NCBI RefSeq assembly: GCF_009905255.1
Contig: NZ_CP047602.1
Location: 1,054,001 to 1,118,000, forward strand
Direction of reading: 5' to 3'
Length of the DNA stretch: 64,000 bases
Source of the DNA: Thermoanaerobacterium aotearoense
GTDB taxonomy: Bacteria > Bacillota > Thermoanaerobacteria > Thermoanaerobacterales > Thermoanaerobacteraceae
In this document: positions 54,497 through 62,653 of the stretch, one piece after another
Numbering within the stretch: the first letter of the stretch is position 1
Layout of the letters: each line of letters opens with the position of its first letter
The notes under the pieces: model-generated
What the model saw: the letters and a program-made list of their open reading frames with translations, nothing else
Databases searched by the model: none
Told to the model about the DNA's origin: nothing
Translations under genes and position numbers: made by a program

Positions 54497-55450
54497 ATGA
54501 GAGATATAGATTTAGAAAACTTGCTATTAAAGAAAGACAAAAAAGCCATAGCTAAAGCTATAACTATGGCAGAAAATGGTGATGAAAAAGTTTATGAGAT
54601 AATCAAAAATCTATACAACAAGGCCGGAAAAGCGTATGTAATCGGTATAACCGGACCTCCAGGTGTAGGGAAAAGCACTCTTACAAATGAAATAGCAAAA
54701 TTTCTTCTAAAAGATAATTATTCAGTTGGAATTCTTGCAGTAGATCCTACCAGCTTTTTCTCTGGTGGAGCTATACTTGGGGATAGGGTTAGAATGAGCG
54801 ATATAGCGCTTAATAAAAATGTATATATGAGAAGCATGGGAACAAGAGGCAAGCTTGGTGGATTGGCGAAAACAACAAGAGCAGCAATTCACATATTGGA
54901 TATTGTCGGTATGGACTATATCATTGTGGAGACATCAGGAGTGGGTCAATCGGAAATTGACATTGTGAAGGCTTCTGATACAAATGTGATGGTTTTATCT
55001 CCAGGTATGGGTGATGATATACAAGCTATTAAATCTGGGATAATGGAGATTGGTGATATATTTGTAGTCAATAAATCAGATAGAGAAGGAGCTGATAAAA
55101 CGGCGGCAGAAATTAATTTTATGCTTGATTTAAATGATAAATCAGATTGGAGACCGCCGGTATTAGAGGTTTCTGCATTGTATGGCAAAGGCTGTAGTAC
55201 GCTTCTTTCTAAAATAAAAGAGCATCGATATTATCTTGAAAAAACAGGTGGTCTTAAAGAAAGGCGGCTTAAAAATTTAAGATGGGAAATTTTAGAGATA
55301 GTAATCGACAATTTTATGAAAGTTTTAAACGAGAAAATAAGTCAGGAAAACATCACAGAATTGATTAATGCAGAATATGCTGGATTGGCAAATCCATATA
55401 TGATTGCGGAAGATATATATAAAAATCTCAAGGAGGACTTCAAATGGTAA
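54497..55450 (+). CDS. meaB: MeaB-family G-protein chaperone of methylmalonyl-CoA mutase
   Basis: 317 residues. GTPase that loads, protects and reactivates the B12 mutase. P-loop [15 protein letters not shown], Switch/base region [42 protein letters not shown] and the helical C-terminal arm. ATG 54497 was chosen because AGAGG lies seven bases before it; ATG 54479 and TTG 54476 have no good site. Overlaps the epimerase gene by seven bases. Confidence 0.94.
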   Translation: MRDIDLENLLLKKDKKAIAKAITMAENGDEKVYEIIKNLYNKAGKAYVIGITGPPGVGKSTLTNEIAKFLLKDNYSVGILAVDPTSFFSGGAILGDRVRMSDIALNKNVYMRSMGTRGKLGGLAKTTRAAIHILDIVGMDYIIVETSGVGQSEIDIVKASDTNVMVLSPGMGDDIQAIKSGIMEIGDIFVVNKSDREGADKTAAEINFMLDLNDKSDWRPPVLEVSALYGKGCSTLLSKIKEHRYYLEKTGGLKERRLKNLRWEILEIVIDNFMKVLNEKISQENITELINAEYAGLANPYMIAEDIYKNLKEDFKW

Positions 55451-55842
55451 AAAAAATTGATCATATAGGTATAGCAGTAAAAAGCATAGAAGAGGCGTCT
55501 AAGTTTTATGAGGACGTTTTAGGACAAAAAGTTGCTGGAATTGAAACCTTAAGTTCTGAAAATCTAAAAACAGCTTTTGTCAAGATTGGAGATGTTGAGA
55601 TAGAACTATTAGAGGCTACATCACCTGATAGTCCTGTAGCAAAATTTATTGAGAAAAAAGGAGAAGGAATCCATCACATAGCATTTAAAGTCGATGATAT
55701 TGAAGCATCATTAGAAAAATTAAAATCTAAAGGAATCAGACTAATCGATGAAATACCTAAGCTTGGTGCGGAAGGCTCAAAGATAGCATTCGCACATCCC
55801 AAAAGCACTAACGGGGTGCTATTAGAGCTATGTCAGAAATGA
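55444..55842 (+). CDS. mce: Methylmalonyl-CoA epimerase
   Basis: 132 residues, vicinal-oxygen-chelate fold. Interconverts the R and S forms of methylmalonyl-CoA. Metal ligands and catalytic residues lie in [32 protein letters not shown] and [16 protein letters not shown] ribosome site within the end of meaB; ATG overlaps the meaB stop region. Its presence indicates the route runs to an epimer-specific decarboxylase. Confidence 0.96.
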   Translation: MVKKIDHIGIAVKSIEEASKFYEDVLGQKVAGIETLSSENLKTAFVKIGDVEIELLEATSPDSPVAKFIEKKGEGIHHIAFKVDDIEASLEKLKSKGIRLIDEIPKLGAEGSKIAFAHPKSTNGVLLELCQK

Positions 55843-55878
55843 CATGACTTAAATTTGTAAGCTAAGGGGGATAGTTAA

Positions 55879-56019
55879 TTGGTAGGAAATACAGTAGTAG
55901 GTGCAATTTACTTATCTCTGCTTGATATGATTTTGCTGATAATATTTCTCTTTTTGATTGATGGCATATTAAGGCTATTTCCTTTTTTAAATAAAATATC
56001 TAAATACTTAAAAAAGTAG
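55879..56019 (+). CDS. Tiny OadG-like membrane subunit of a Na+-pumping decarboxylase
   Basis: 46 residues from TTG, seven bases after AAGGGGG. One hydrophobic helix (about residues 5-30, IYLSLLDMILLIIFLFLI) then a short basic tail (FLNKISKYLKK). Position between epimerase and the beta subunit gene, ten bases before the latter, is where the gamma/delta subunit (OadG/MmdD) is expected; it is shorter than usual (about 80-110 residues) and lacks the Pro/Ala-rich tail that binds the other subunits. Small size makes the call tentative, but the reading frame and both flanking ribosome sites are clean. Confidence 0.6.
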   Translation: MVGNTVVGAIYLSLLDMILLIIFLFLIDGILRLFPFLNKISKYLKK

Positions 56020-56029
56020 GAGATAAAAC

Positions 56030-57154
56030 ATGATTATTTTAGACATTATAAAGGAAATGTTTAAATCAACTGGTTTAGTTCATTTGACGTTAGGAAATGC
56101 AATATTGATAGCTTTAGGAATAGCTTTTATTTCTCTTTCTATTGCTAAAAAGTACGAGCCATATCTTTTGTTGCCGATAGGGTTTGGATGCATAGTGGCA
56201 AATATACCATCCACTAATTTGCTTTTGCCAAATGGGCTTATTGGAATATTTTATCTTGGCGTTAAAAAGATCGTATATCCTCCACTTATATTTTTAGGTG
56301 TTGGAGCTATGACTGATTTTGGACCAATGATTGCAAATCCCAGCCTTGTGATCCTGGGTGCATTTGCTCATATAGGTATATTTATCGCATTGATAGGGGC
56401 GAAAATTTTAGGGTTTTCCATATATCAATCGGCGGCCATAGGAATAATAGGCGGGGCAGATGGGCCTATGGCAATTTACGTCACGCAAAAACTTGCCCCT
56501 AATCTGATGGCACAAATATCTGTTGCAGCTTATTCATACATGGCATTGATGCCGCTTATTCAACCGCCTATTATGAAGCTTTTAACTACAAAAGAAGAAA
56601 GAAAAATCATTATGAAGCAACCGAGAGAAGTTTCAAAAACAGAAAAGATTGTTTTTCCTATTGTTATTACCGTATTGATAGATATGCTATTACCGCCAAT
56701 AGCACCGCTTATTACAATGATGATGCTTGGAAACTTATTAAAAGAATCAGGCGTCGTCGATAGATTGGCTAAGACTGCCAGTGGAGAATTGATGAATGTC
56801 ATCACAATATTATTAGGCATATCTATCGGCTCAACAATGAAAGCTGACACCTTTCTTACGATTAAGACTTTAGAAATAATAGTTTTAGGGCTTGTTGCTT
56901 TCATGACAGGAACGGCTGGAGGCATTTTAGGTGCAAAACTTTTGAATAAATTATCTGGAGGAAAGATAAATCCTCTAATAGGATCGGCAGGTATTGCTTC
57001 TGTTCCTATAGCGGCCCGTGTTTCACACTACGTTGCTATTAAAGAAAATCCATATAATTTTTTGATCATGTTTGCCATGGGTCCAAACTTAGCAGGTGTT
57101 TTTGGCACTGCCATAGCAGGTGGAATGATGTTGACCATTTTAGGAGTTCATTAA
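56030..57154 (+). CDS. oadB: Sodium-ion-translocating decarboxylase beta subunit
   Basis: 374 residues, about nine membrane helices. Couples decarboxylation of carboxybiotin to export of sodium ions. Family blocks: LLLPIGFGCIVANIP, GVGAMTDFGPMIANP, GIIGGADGPMAIYVTQKLAP (with the essential Asp), SYMALMPLIQPPIMK, and the C-terminal GPNLAGVFGTAIAGG. Methylmalonyl-CoA, glutaconyl-CoA and oxaloacetate decarboxylases share this subunit; the neighbouring mutase and epimerase favour methylmalonyl-CoA. The carboxyltransferase (alpha) and biotin-carrier genes are not in this window, so the complex must be completed from elsewhere. Confidence 0.94.
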   Translation: MIILDIIKEMFKSTGLVHLTLGNAILIALGIAFISLSIAKKYEPYLLLPIGFGCIVANIPSTNLLLPNGLIGIFYLGVKKIVYPPLIFLGVGAMTDFGPMIANPSLVILGAFAHIGIFIALIGAKILGFSIYQSAAIGIIGGADGPMAIYVTQKLAPNLMAQISVAAYSYMALMPLIQPPIMKLLTTKEERKIIMKQPREVSKTEKIVFPIVITVLIDMLLPPIAPLITMMMLGNLLKESGVVDRLAKTASGELMNVITILLGISIGSTMKADTFLTIKTLEIIVLGLVAFMTGTAGGILGAKLLNKLSGGKINPLIGSAGIASVPIAARVSHYVAIKENPYNFLIMFAMGPNLAGVFGTAIAGGMMLTILGVH

Positions 57155-57233
57155 ATTTTATTCATACTGACAGTAGATTGTACTTCGATAAGTTTGGCAA
57201 GGATAAATTTATTCGATTTTCGAAGGTGATATT

Positions 57234-57455
57234 GTGAGGAACAAAAAAATATGTATAAACGAAAACTGGTGCAAAGGATGCGGGATTTGTGTAGAATTTT
57301 GCCCTGTAAATGCTTTGACCATGAAAGATAATAAGGTTTTTTTAATAAGCCAGGAAAAGTGCATATCATGCGGTTTATGTGAACTAAGATGCCCAGATTA
57401 TGCAATTTATTTAGAGGTGATAGACGATGACGGTAAAATTAATGCAAGGAAATGA
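57234..57455 (+). CDS. korD: 2-oxoacid:ferredoxin oxidoreductase, ferredoxin (delta) subunit, second cassette
   Basis: 73 residues from GTG after GAAGGTGAT. Two [4Fe-4S] motifs: CKGCGIC-x3-CPVN and CISCGLC-x3-CPDY. Overlaps the alpha gene by 29 bases, giving tight coupling. Same delta-alpha-beta-gamma order as the cassette at 39-42 kb but in the ordinary local codon style. Confidence 0.92.
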   Translation: MRNKKICINENWCKGCGICVEFCPVNALTMKDNKVFLISQEKCISCGLCELRCPDYAIYLEVIDDDGKINARK

Positions 57456-58548
57456 AGCAGTTGTAGATGCAGCTATAAAAGCAGGTTTAAATTTTTTTGC
57501 AGGTTATCCGATCACTCCTTCCACAGAAATCGCGGAACTTTGCTCAGAAAAGCTTCCATTAATCGGTGGCAAGTTTGTACAAATGGAAGATGAATTAAGC
57601 AGTATGGCTGCTGTCATCGGTGCGTCATTAGCAGGAGCAAAAGCCATGACAGCAACGTCAGGTCCTGGATTTTCGTTGAAACAGGAAAATATTGGGTTTG
57701 CGTCAATAGCGGAGATTCCATGCGTTATTGTTGATGTGCAAAGATGTGGGCCCAGCACAGGCATGCCGACAATGCCATCACAAGGTGATGTAATGCAGTC
57801 AAGATGGGGAACACATGGAGATCATCCAATAATAGTAATGTCACCATCATCAGTAAAAGAGGCGTACGAAATAACGATTAAAGCATTCAATTTTGCCTAC
57901 AAATATAGGACACCTGTGATTTTACTGTTAGATGAAGTTATAGGTCATGTGAGAGAAAGAATAGAAATTGAGGATGATCTAAATATTACAAATGATCGAT
58001 TTGATTTTCCAGACAAGGATGAATACATGCCTTATAAAAATGTATTAGATGGTGCTACACAGTTTATACCATTTGGCTTAGGGTATAAATATCATGTTAC
58101 AGGGCTTGCCCATGATGAAAAAGGATATCCTACAAACAGTACTGATGTAAACGAAAAATTAATGAGGAGGCTTTTAGGCAAGATTGAAAATAACAGGGAT
58201 GATATCTGCGTTTACGATGAGGAAATAAGAAAAGATAGTGATGTGCTTATTGTATCTTACGGTTCTTCTGCAAGAGCGTGCAAAGAGTCTATAAAAATGC
58301 TTGGCGAAGCAGGGATTAATGCATCTTTTTTTAAACCAATAACGATTTGGCCTTTTCCTGAAGCACATTTCAAAGAAATAAGTAAAAAATTCAAATACAT
58401 TTTTGTGGTTGAAATGAACAATGGACAACTCTATTTGGAAATCGACCGTTTAGTCAAAGGCTTTGGGAAGGTGATTAAAATAAATAAATTTAATGGGGAA
58501 TATCTGACACCACAATATATATTTGAAAATGTAAAGAAGGTGTTATGA
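57427..58548 (+). CDS. korA: 2-oxoglutarate:ferredoxin oxidoreductase alpha subunit
   Basis: 373 residues. MQGNEAVVDAAIKAGLNFFA, GYPITPSTEIAELCSEKLP, QMEDELSSMAAVIGAS, TSGPGFSLKQENIGF, DVQRCGPSTGMPTMPSQGDV, then DEVIGHVRERIEI and ITIWPFPEAHF. The GPSTGMPT and VGHVRE-like blocks are those of the KorA branch, so 2-oxoglutarate to succinyl-CoA is the likely reaction; this joins the glutamate dehydrogenase to the mutase. Substrate remains inference from context and branch. Confidence 0.92.
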   Translation: MTVKLMQGNEAVVDAAIKAGLNFFAGYPITPSTEIAELCSEKLPLIGGKFVQMEDELSSMAAVIGASLAGAKAMTATSGPGFSLKQENIGFASIAEIPCVIVDVQRCGPSTGMPTMPSQGDVMQSRWGTHGDHPIIVMSPSSVKEAYEITIKAFNFAYKYRTPVILLLDEVIGHVRERIEIEDDLNITNDRFDFPDKDEYMPYKNVLDGATQFIPFGLGYKYHVTGLAHDEKGYPTNSTDVNEKLMRRLLGKIENNRDDICVYDEEIRKDSDVLIVSYGSSARACKESIKMLGEAGINASFFKPITIWPFPEAHFKEISKKFKYIFVVEMNNGQLYLEIDRLVKGFGKVIKINKFNGEYLTPQYIFENVKKVL

Positions 58549-59378
58549 TGGCGTTTGAACTTATAGAAAAATACTTTAGGACTGATACATTGCCTACTAT
58601 ATGGTGCCCAGGCTGTGGCAATGGAATAATAACATCAGCAATTGTAAGAGCCATTGATAAGTTAAACTTAGATCGTGATAAAGTCTGTATTGTATCAGGC
58701 ATAGGATGTTCATCAAGAGCTTCAGGATATCTTAATTTTAATACGCTTCATACAACACATGGCAGAGCATTGGCATTTGCCACCGGTATAAAAGTGGCTA
58801 ATCCATCTCTCACAGTTATAGTAATTACTGGCGATGGGGATTGTGCTGCAATAGGTGGCAATCACTTTATCCACGCATGCAGACGAAATATAGATTTGAC
58901 TACCATAATGTTCAATAATAGCATTTATGGCATGACAGGTGGACAGTATTCTCCATCTACACCATCTATGGATAAATCTACAACTACGCCGTATGGAAAC
59001 ATAGATAGAGATTTCGATATGTGTAAACTTGCAATGGCAGCAGGAGCTACATATGTCGCCAGAGGCACGTCGTACCACGTACAGCAGTTAATCAAATTGA
59101 TTGAAAACGGGATTATGCATAAAGGTTTTTCGTTTATAGAAGCAATTAGCATGTGCCCTACGTATTATGGGAGAAAAAACAAGAAAGGCGATGCCAAAGA
59201 GATGCTAAAGTGGCAAAAGGAACACGCTGTTTCAATCAACAGGATGAAAAAGATTTCTGAAGAAGAGCTTTCAGATAAATTCTTTATAGGAGAATTTTTA
59301 AACGTAGATGAGCCGGAATTTACTGAGAAATATGATAAAATGATTAAGTCATTGAAGGTGAATAGTGATGATAAATAA
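58545..59378 (+). CDS. korB: 2-oxoglutarate:ferredoxin oxidoreductase beta subunit
   Basis: 277 residues. TPP subunit: TIWCPGCGNGIITSAIVRAI, VSGIGCSSRASGYLNFN, THGRALAFATGIKVANP, GDGDCAAIGGNHFIHACRRN and NNSIYGMTGGQYSPSTPS. GCSSRASGYLNF is characteristic of the KorB type. ATGA overlap of four bases with the alpha gene. C-terminal part (from about 215) is charged, as in relatives. Confidence 0.93.
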   Translation: MMAFELIEKYFRTDTLPTIWCPGCGNGIITSAIVRAIDKLNLDRDKVCIVSGIGCSSRASGYLNFNTLHTTHGRALAFATGIKVANPSLTVIVITGDGDCAAIGGNHFIHACRRNIDLTTIMFNNSIYGMTGGQYSPSTPSMDKSTTTPYGNIDRDFDMCKLAMAAGATYVARGTSYHVQQLIKLIENGIMHKGFSFIEAISMCPTYYGRKNKKGDAKEMLKWQKEHAVSINRMKKISEEELSDKFFIGEFLNVDEPEFTEKYDKMIKSLKVNSDDK

Positions 59379-59916
59379 ATTTGAGATGAGATTTGCAGGT
59401 GCAGGAGGACAAGGCATAATTTTGGCGGGCATTATATTGGCAGAAGCCGTATTGTTAGATGGAAAGAATTGTGTAGAAACGCAATCGTATGGTCCTGAAG
59501 CAAGAGGCGGTGCAAGCAAGTCTGAAGTAATAATCAGTAATGATATTATAGATTATCCAAAAGTACAAAAACCAGATATATTGGCTGTGTTGTCTCAAAA
59601 AGCGTACAATATGTACAAAAATGATTTAAAAAACGATGGGATTATAGTAACCGATAGTTCGATTAATGTAGATGATAATGCAATGAATAAAGTTTTTTCA
59701 CTGCCTATAATAGAAACTGCAAAAAACAAAGTGGGAAGTCTTTTTACGGCAAATATAGTTTTGCTTGGAGTTGTTGCTGAGCTGACTAATATCGTGTCAC
59801 AAGAATCGCTTATGAAGGCTATTATTCAAAAAGTCCCGAAAGACACAGAAAAATTAAATAAGATTGCTCTTGAAGCAGGCTACAATCTTGTTAGAAATGT
59901 ATTGCTATCTGTTTAA
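59368..59916 (+). CDS. korC: 2-oxoglutarate:ferredoxin oxidoreductase gamma subunit
   Basis: 182 residues. FAGAGGQGIILAGIILAEAV, QSYGPEARGGASKSEVIIS, then LLGVVAELTNIVSQ. ATG 59368 lies seven bases after GAAGGTG; GTG 59365 is possible but too close. Overlaps korB by 11 bases. Closes the cassette; no terminator before the aminotransferase, so these may be cotranscribed. Confidence 0.92.
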   Translation: MINKFEMRFAGAGGQGIILAGIILAEAVLLDGKNCVETQSYGPEARGGASKSEVIISNDIIDYPKVQKPDILAVLSQKAYNMYKNDLKNDGIIVTDSSINVDDNAMNKVFSLPIIETAKNKVGSLFTANIVLLGVVAELTNIVSQESLMKAIIQKVPKDTEKLNKIALEAGYNLVRNVLLSV

Positions 59917-59964
59917 TGATATTTAAATCAATTTATAATGTTTAATTGTATGGGGGTATATAAC

Positions 59965-61155
59965 ATGATGTTGTCAAAAAATGCTGTAAAAATAACACCT
60001 TCTGCAACACTTGAGATAACAGATAGAGCGAATAAATTAAAAGCACAAGGAATAGATGTCATTAGCTTTGGAGCGGGAGAACCTGATTTTGCTACTCCTC
60101 AATTCATAAAAGATGCTGCTATGGAAGCATTAAATAAAAATTATACAAAATATACTGCATCTTCAGGTATTAAAGAATTAAGAGAAGCTATATGCAAAAA
60201 ATTACTACTTGATAATGGATTAAATTACACAGCAGATCAAATTGTTGTGTCTAATGGAGCTAAGCATTCTATTTTCAATGCTATGCTTGCTATATTAGAT
60301 CCCGGGGATGAAGTTATAATTCCATCACCATATTGGGTGAGTTATCCTGAGATGGTTAAGTTAATGAATTGCAAACCTGTCATCATAAAGACAAAGCCAG
60401 AGAATAATTTTAAAATTTCTGCGGATGAATTTAGAAGATCAATTACAGAGAGAACGAAATTAATAATTATAAATACTCCTAACAATCCTACAGGAGCAAT
60501 TTATTCAAAAGAAGAATTATCAGAAATTGCAAAAATGGCAGTTGAAAATAATATATTTATAATTTCTGATGAAATATATGAAAAGCTAATATATGAAAAA
60601 AAACATGTTAGTATAGCATCTATAAATGAAAAAGTTAAAAATTTGACTGTAGTGATAAATGGAATGTCTAAAACATATTCGATGACTGGATGGAGAATTG
60701 GTTACAGTGCATCAAACTCTGAAATAGCTAATGTAATTAACAATATACAAAGTCATACTACATCTAATCCAAATACTATAGCACAATATGCTAGTATTGT
60801 CGCTTTAAACGAAGGTAATGATTTTATAGAGAAAATAAGGATAGAGTTTGAGAAAAGAAAAAATTTAATTTTGTCATTAATAGATAATATTACAGGACTC
60901 AAATATATAACTCCCCAGGGTGCTTTCTATGTATATGTTAATATAGATTATTATATTGGTAAGTCATATAAAAATGGCATTATAAGCAATTCATTGGACA
61001 TGGCTAAATACTTGATAGATGAAGCTAACGTTGCAATAATACCTGGAATAGCTTTTGGAAATGACAATTATATTAGATTATCTTATGCGACTTCAGCCGA
61101 AAATATAAAAAATGGTCTTGAAAGAATAAGAGCCGCTTTAGAAAAGTTGGCTTAA
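59965..61155 (+). CDS. Aspartate aminotransferase family enzyme
   Basis: 396 residues from ATG 59965, seven bases after GGGGGT. Fold type I PLP enzyme: ISFGAGEPDFATPQFI, YTASSGIKELREAI, PSPYWVSYPEMVKL, NTPNNPTGAIYSKEEL, the PLP Lys in NGMSKTYSMTGWRIGYS, and the C-terminal Arg in NYIRLSYATS. Family Ib aspartate aminotransferase, which transfers the amino group of aspartate (or other amino acids) to 2-oxoglutarate. Together with asparaginase, glutamate dehydrogenase and PEP carboxykinase it completes an asparagine/aspartate route. Rather AT-rich. Confidence 0.92.
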   Translation: MMLSKNAVKITPSATLEITDRANKLKAQGIDVISFGAGEPDFATPQFIKDAAMEALNKNYTKYTASSGIKELREAICKKLLLDNGLNYTADQIVVSNGAKHSIFNAMLAILDPGDEVIIPSPYWVSYPEMVKLMNCKPVIIKTKPENNFKISADEFRRSITERTKLIIINTPNNPTGAIYSKEELSEIAKMAVENNIFIISDEIYEKLIYEKKHVSIASINEKVKNLTVVINGMSKTYSMTGWRIGYSASNSEIANVINNIQSHTTSNPNTIAQYASIVALNEGNDFIEKIRIEFEKRKNLILSLIDNITGLKYITPQGAFYVYVNIDYYIGKSYKNGIISNSLDMAKYLIDEANVAIIPGIAFGNDNYIRLSYATSAENIKNGLERIRAALEKLA

Positions 61156-61287
61156 AACGGTAATATAGGTATTATTGAAAGGCATGATGGTAGAATAGAA
61201 GTCGCGAGTAAGGTTGGACAGGGCAGCACTTTTACGATAATACTGCCAGAAGAAAATTTAGCAGGAAGAAATTTTGAATCCTGCTAA
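61156..61287 (+). pseudogene. Remnant of the 3' end of a sensor histidine kinase gene
   Basis: Straight after the aminotransferase stop, the same strand reads NGNIGIIERHDGRIEVASKV followed by GQGSTFTIILPEEN, then a stop at 61285. This is the closing G2-box end of a HATPase domain (the usual form is ELHGGKIWVESEVGKGSTF). It has no start, no kinase core and no ribosome site: a deletion scar. Confidence 0.8.
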
Positions 61288-61294
61288 ATTTTCT
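61251..61294. terminator. Bidirectional terminator between the kinase remnant and superoxide dismutase
   Basis: Perfect 16-bp inverted repeat AGAAAATTTAGCAGGA (61251-61266)/TCCTGCTAAATTTTCT (61279-61294), loop of 12. T-rich ends on both strands. It contains both the remnant's stop and the last codons and stop of the dismutase. Confidence 0.85.
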
Positions 61295-61880
61295 TCATAT
61301 CGATCCAATTGTATACACGTTTGTTTACTTCATCCCATTTGACATTGTTCATGAAAGCATCAATATATCCTTTTTTGTCGGTTCCGTAGTCTATAAAATA
61401 TGCGTGTTCGTAAGTATCGATTATTAAAAGGGGAATCGACCTTGAAATGATGCCATGATTGTGAAGATCTTGCAGATAATTGTGAAGCTTTAAGTCAATT
61501 GGGTCAAAGCAAAGAACTGTCCAACCCCTTGACGATATTGCACATGCTTTAAAGTCGTTAAGCCAGTTTTCATAAGAGCCGAAATCGTATGTTATCATAG
61601 AAGCGATTATTCCTGTTGCAGGGCCGCCTGTTCCGCCAAGGTTTTCAAAGTAAAGTTCGTGCAGTTTTACGCCATCCAATGCATACGTTTCTTCCAGTTT
61701 AAGTTCTCTGTATTGGCTGTATGTGGCATTTGCATTTTCCCTATCAGACGTGGTTAATTTCTCCCAAATTTCATTTGTCTTGTTAACATATCCTTCATAC
61801 AATTTATAATGCTCTTGCAACGTCTTTTGCGATATGCCGTTTAACACTAAGTTATACTTTTTAGGTATCAACCTTTTCAA
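61284..61880 (-). CDS. sod: Iron/manganese superoxide dismutase
   Basis: 198 residues from TTG seven bases after GGGAGGT. Converts superoxide to oxygen and hydrogen peroxide. All four metal ligands can be placed: His24 (LQEHYKLYEG), His74 (KLHELYFENL), Asp155 and His159 (DTYEHAYFIDYG). GGTGGPATG and SRGWTVLCFD are also typical. No signal peptide. Iron or manganese cannot be decided. The protein is somewhat diverged from the Bacillus and E. coli types. It is a single-gene unit ending in the shared bidirectional terminator. Confidence 0.9.
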   Translation of the reverse strand: MKRLIPKKYNLVLNGISQKTLQEHYKLYEGYVNKTNEIWEKLTTSDRENANATYSQYRELKLEETYALDGVKLHELYFENLGGTGGPATGIIASMITYDFGSYENWLNDFKACAISSRGWTVLCFDPIDLKLHNYLQDLHNHGIISRSIPLLIIDTYEHAYFIDYGTDKKGYIDAFMNNVKWDEVNKRVYNWIDMKKI

Positions 61881-61994
61881 TTATTTTACCTCCCTCTATA
61901 ATTTCCCATTAGACTTTTTCTGAAATATTATATGATTTTGATGTATACTGTGATACAATAAATTAAAACATGATGTGAGTTGGAGGTGTTTTGC

Positions 61995-62549
61995 TTGGAC
62001 ATAAATGAAATAAAGATTGAGACGAAGGAAGTCATTGAAGAGCTTTTAGATATAGCCGATGTAAAAAGCGGTGGCCTTTTTGTATTAGGTGGCAGCACGA
62101 GTGAGGTCATAGGCCGAAAAGTTGGAACGTCTGGAAGCCTTGATATAGCAAAAGCGATTGTTGATCCGATTTTAGATTCTTTAAAGAAGAGAAATTTGTA
62201 TTTGGCTGTACAGGGATGCGAACATTTAAACAGGGCACTTCTTGTAGAAGAAGATGCTATGATAAAATACAATCTTGAGGAAGTATCTGTGATCCCTCAA
62301 GTACATGCAGGAGGTTCATTGCAGACTTATTCTTACAGTGTATTTGAAAAACCAGTTATGGTGGAGAGCTTGAAAGGATTAGGACATGCGGGGCTTGACA
62401 TAGGACTTGTATTAATTGGCATGCACTTAAGGCCTGTGGTTGTTCCAGTTAGGTTAAAGCACAGCAAAATAGGCGATGCTACGATAGTGGCTGCTAAGAC
62501 GCGGCCTAAATTAATCGGTGGAGAACGTGCAATATATAAAAAGCAATAA
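61995..62549 (+). CDS. ywlG: YwlG/UPF0340 family protein, function unknown
   Basis: 184 residues from TTG 61995, seven bases after GGAGGTG. Close to B. subtilis YwlG (180 residues): FVLGGSTSEVIGRKVGTSGS, LAVQGCEHLNRALLVEE, VHAGGSLQTYSYSVFEKPV, DIGLVLIGMHLRPVVVPVR. The protein is soluble. In Bacillus the gene lies near glyA/upp; here it stands alone. The Cys-Glu-His group (QGCEHLNR) may be functional, but no activity is known to me. A terminator follows. Confidence 0.85.
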   Translation: MDINEIKIETKEVIEELLDIADVKSGGLFVLGGSTSEVIGRKVGTSGSLDIAKAIVDPILDSLKKRNLYLAVQGCEHLNRALLVEEDAMIKYNLEEVSVIPQVHAGGSLQTYSYSVFEKPVMVESLKGLGHAGLDIGLVLIGMHLRPVVVPVRLKHSKIGDATIVAAKTRPKLIGGERAIYKKQ

Positions 62550-62558
62550 TTTATCAAG

Positions 62559-62588
62559 TCGCTCTGGAATTTAAGAGCGATTTTTTTA
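62559..62588 (+). terminator. Rho-independent terminator after ywlG
   Basis: TCGCTCT (62559-62565)/AGAGCGA (62574-62580) stem, then TTTTTTTAT. Confidence 0.9.
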
Positions 62589-62594
62589 TAAAAA

Positions 62595-62608
62595 TTGATT
62601 ATAATCAC
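62595..62608 (+). promoter_or_regulatory. Crp/Fnr-type box before the crp/fnr gene
   Basis: TTGAT-TATA-ATCAC. Matches the Fnr consensus TTGAT-N4-ATCAA in nine of ten defined bases and is the same, in its half-sites, as the box at 63328. It lies 22 bases upstream of TATACT (62630-62635), a likely -10, so binding there would suit activation or autoregulation. Confidence 0.65.
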
Positions 62609-62653
62609 AGAATTTTATCTTGATTTTGTTATACTAAATGTGGAGGTGGTGGT

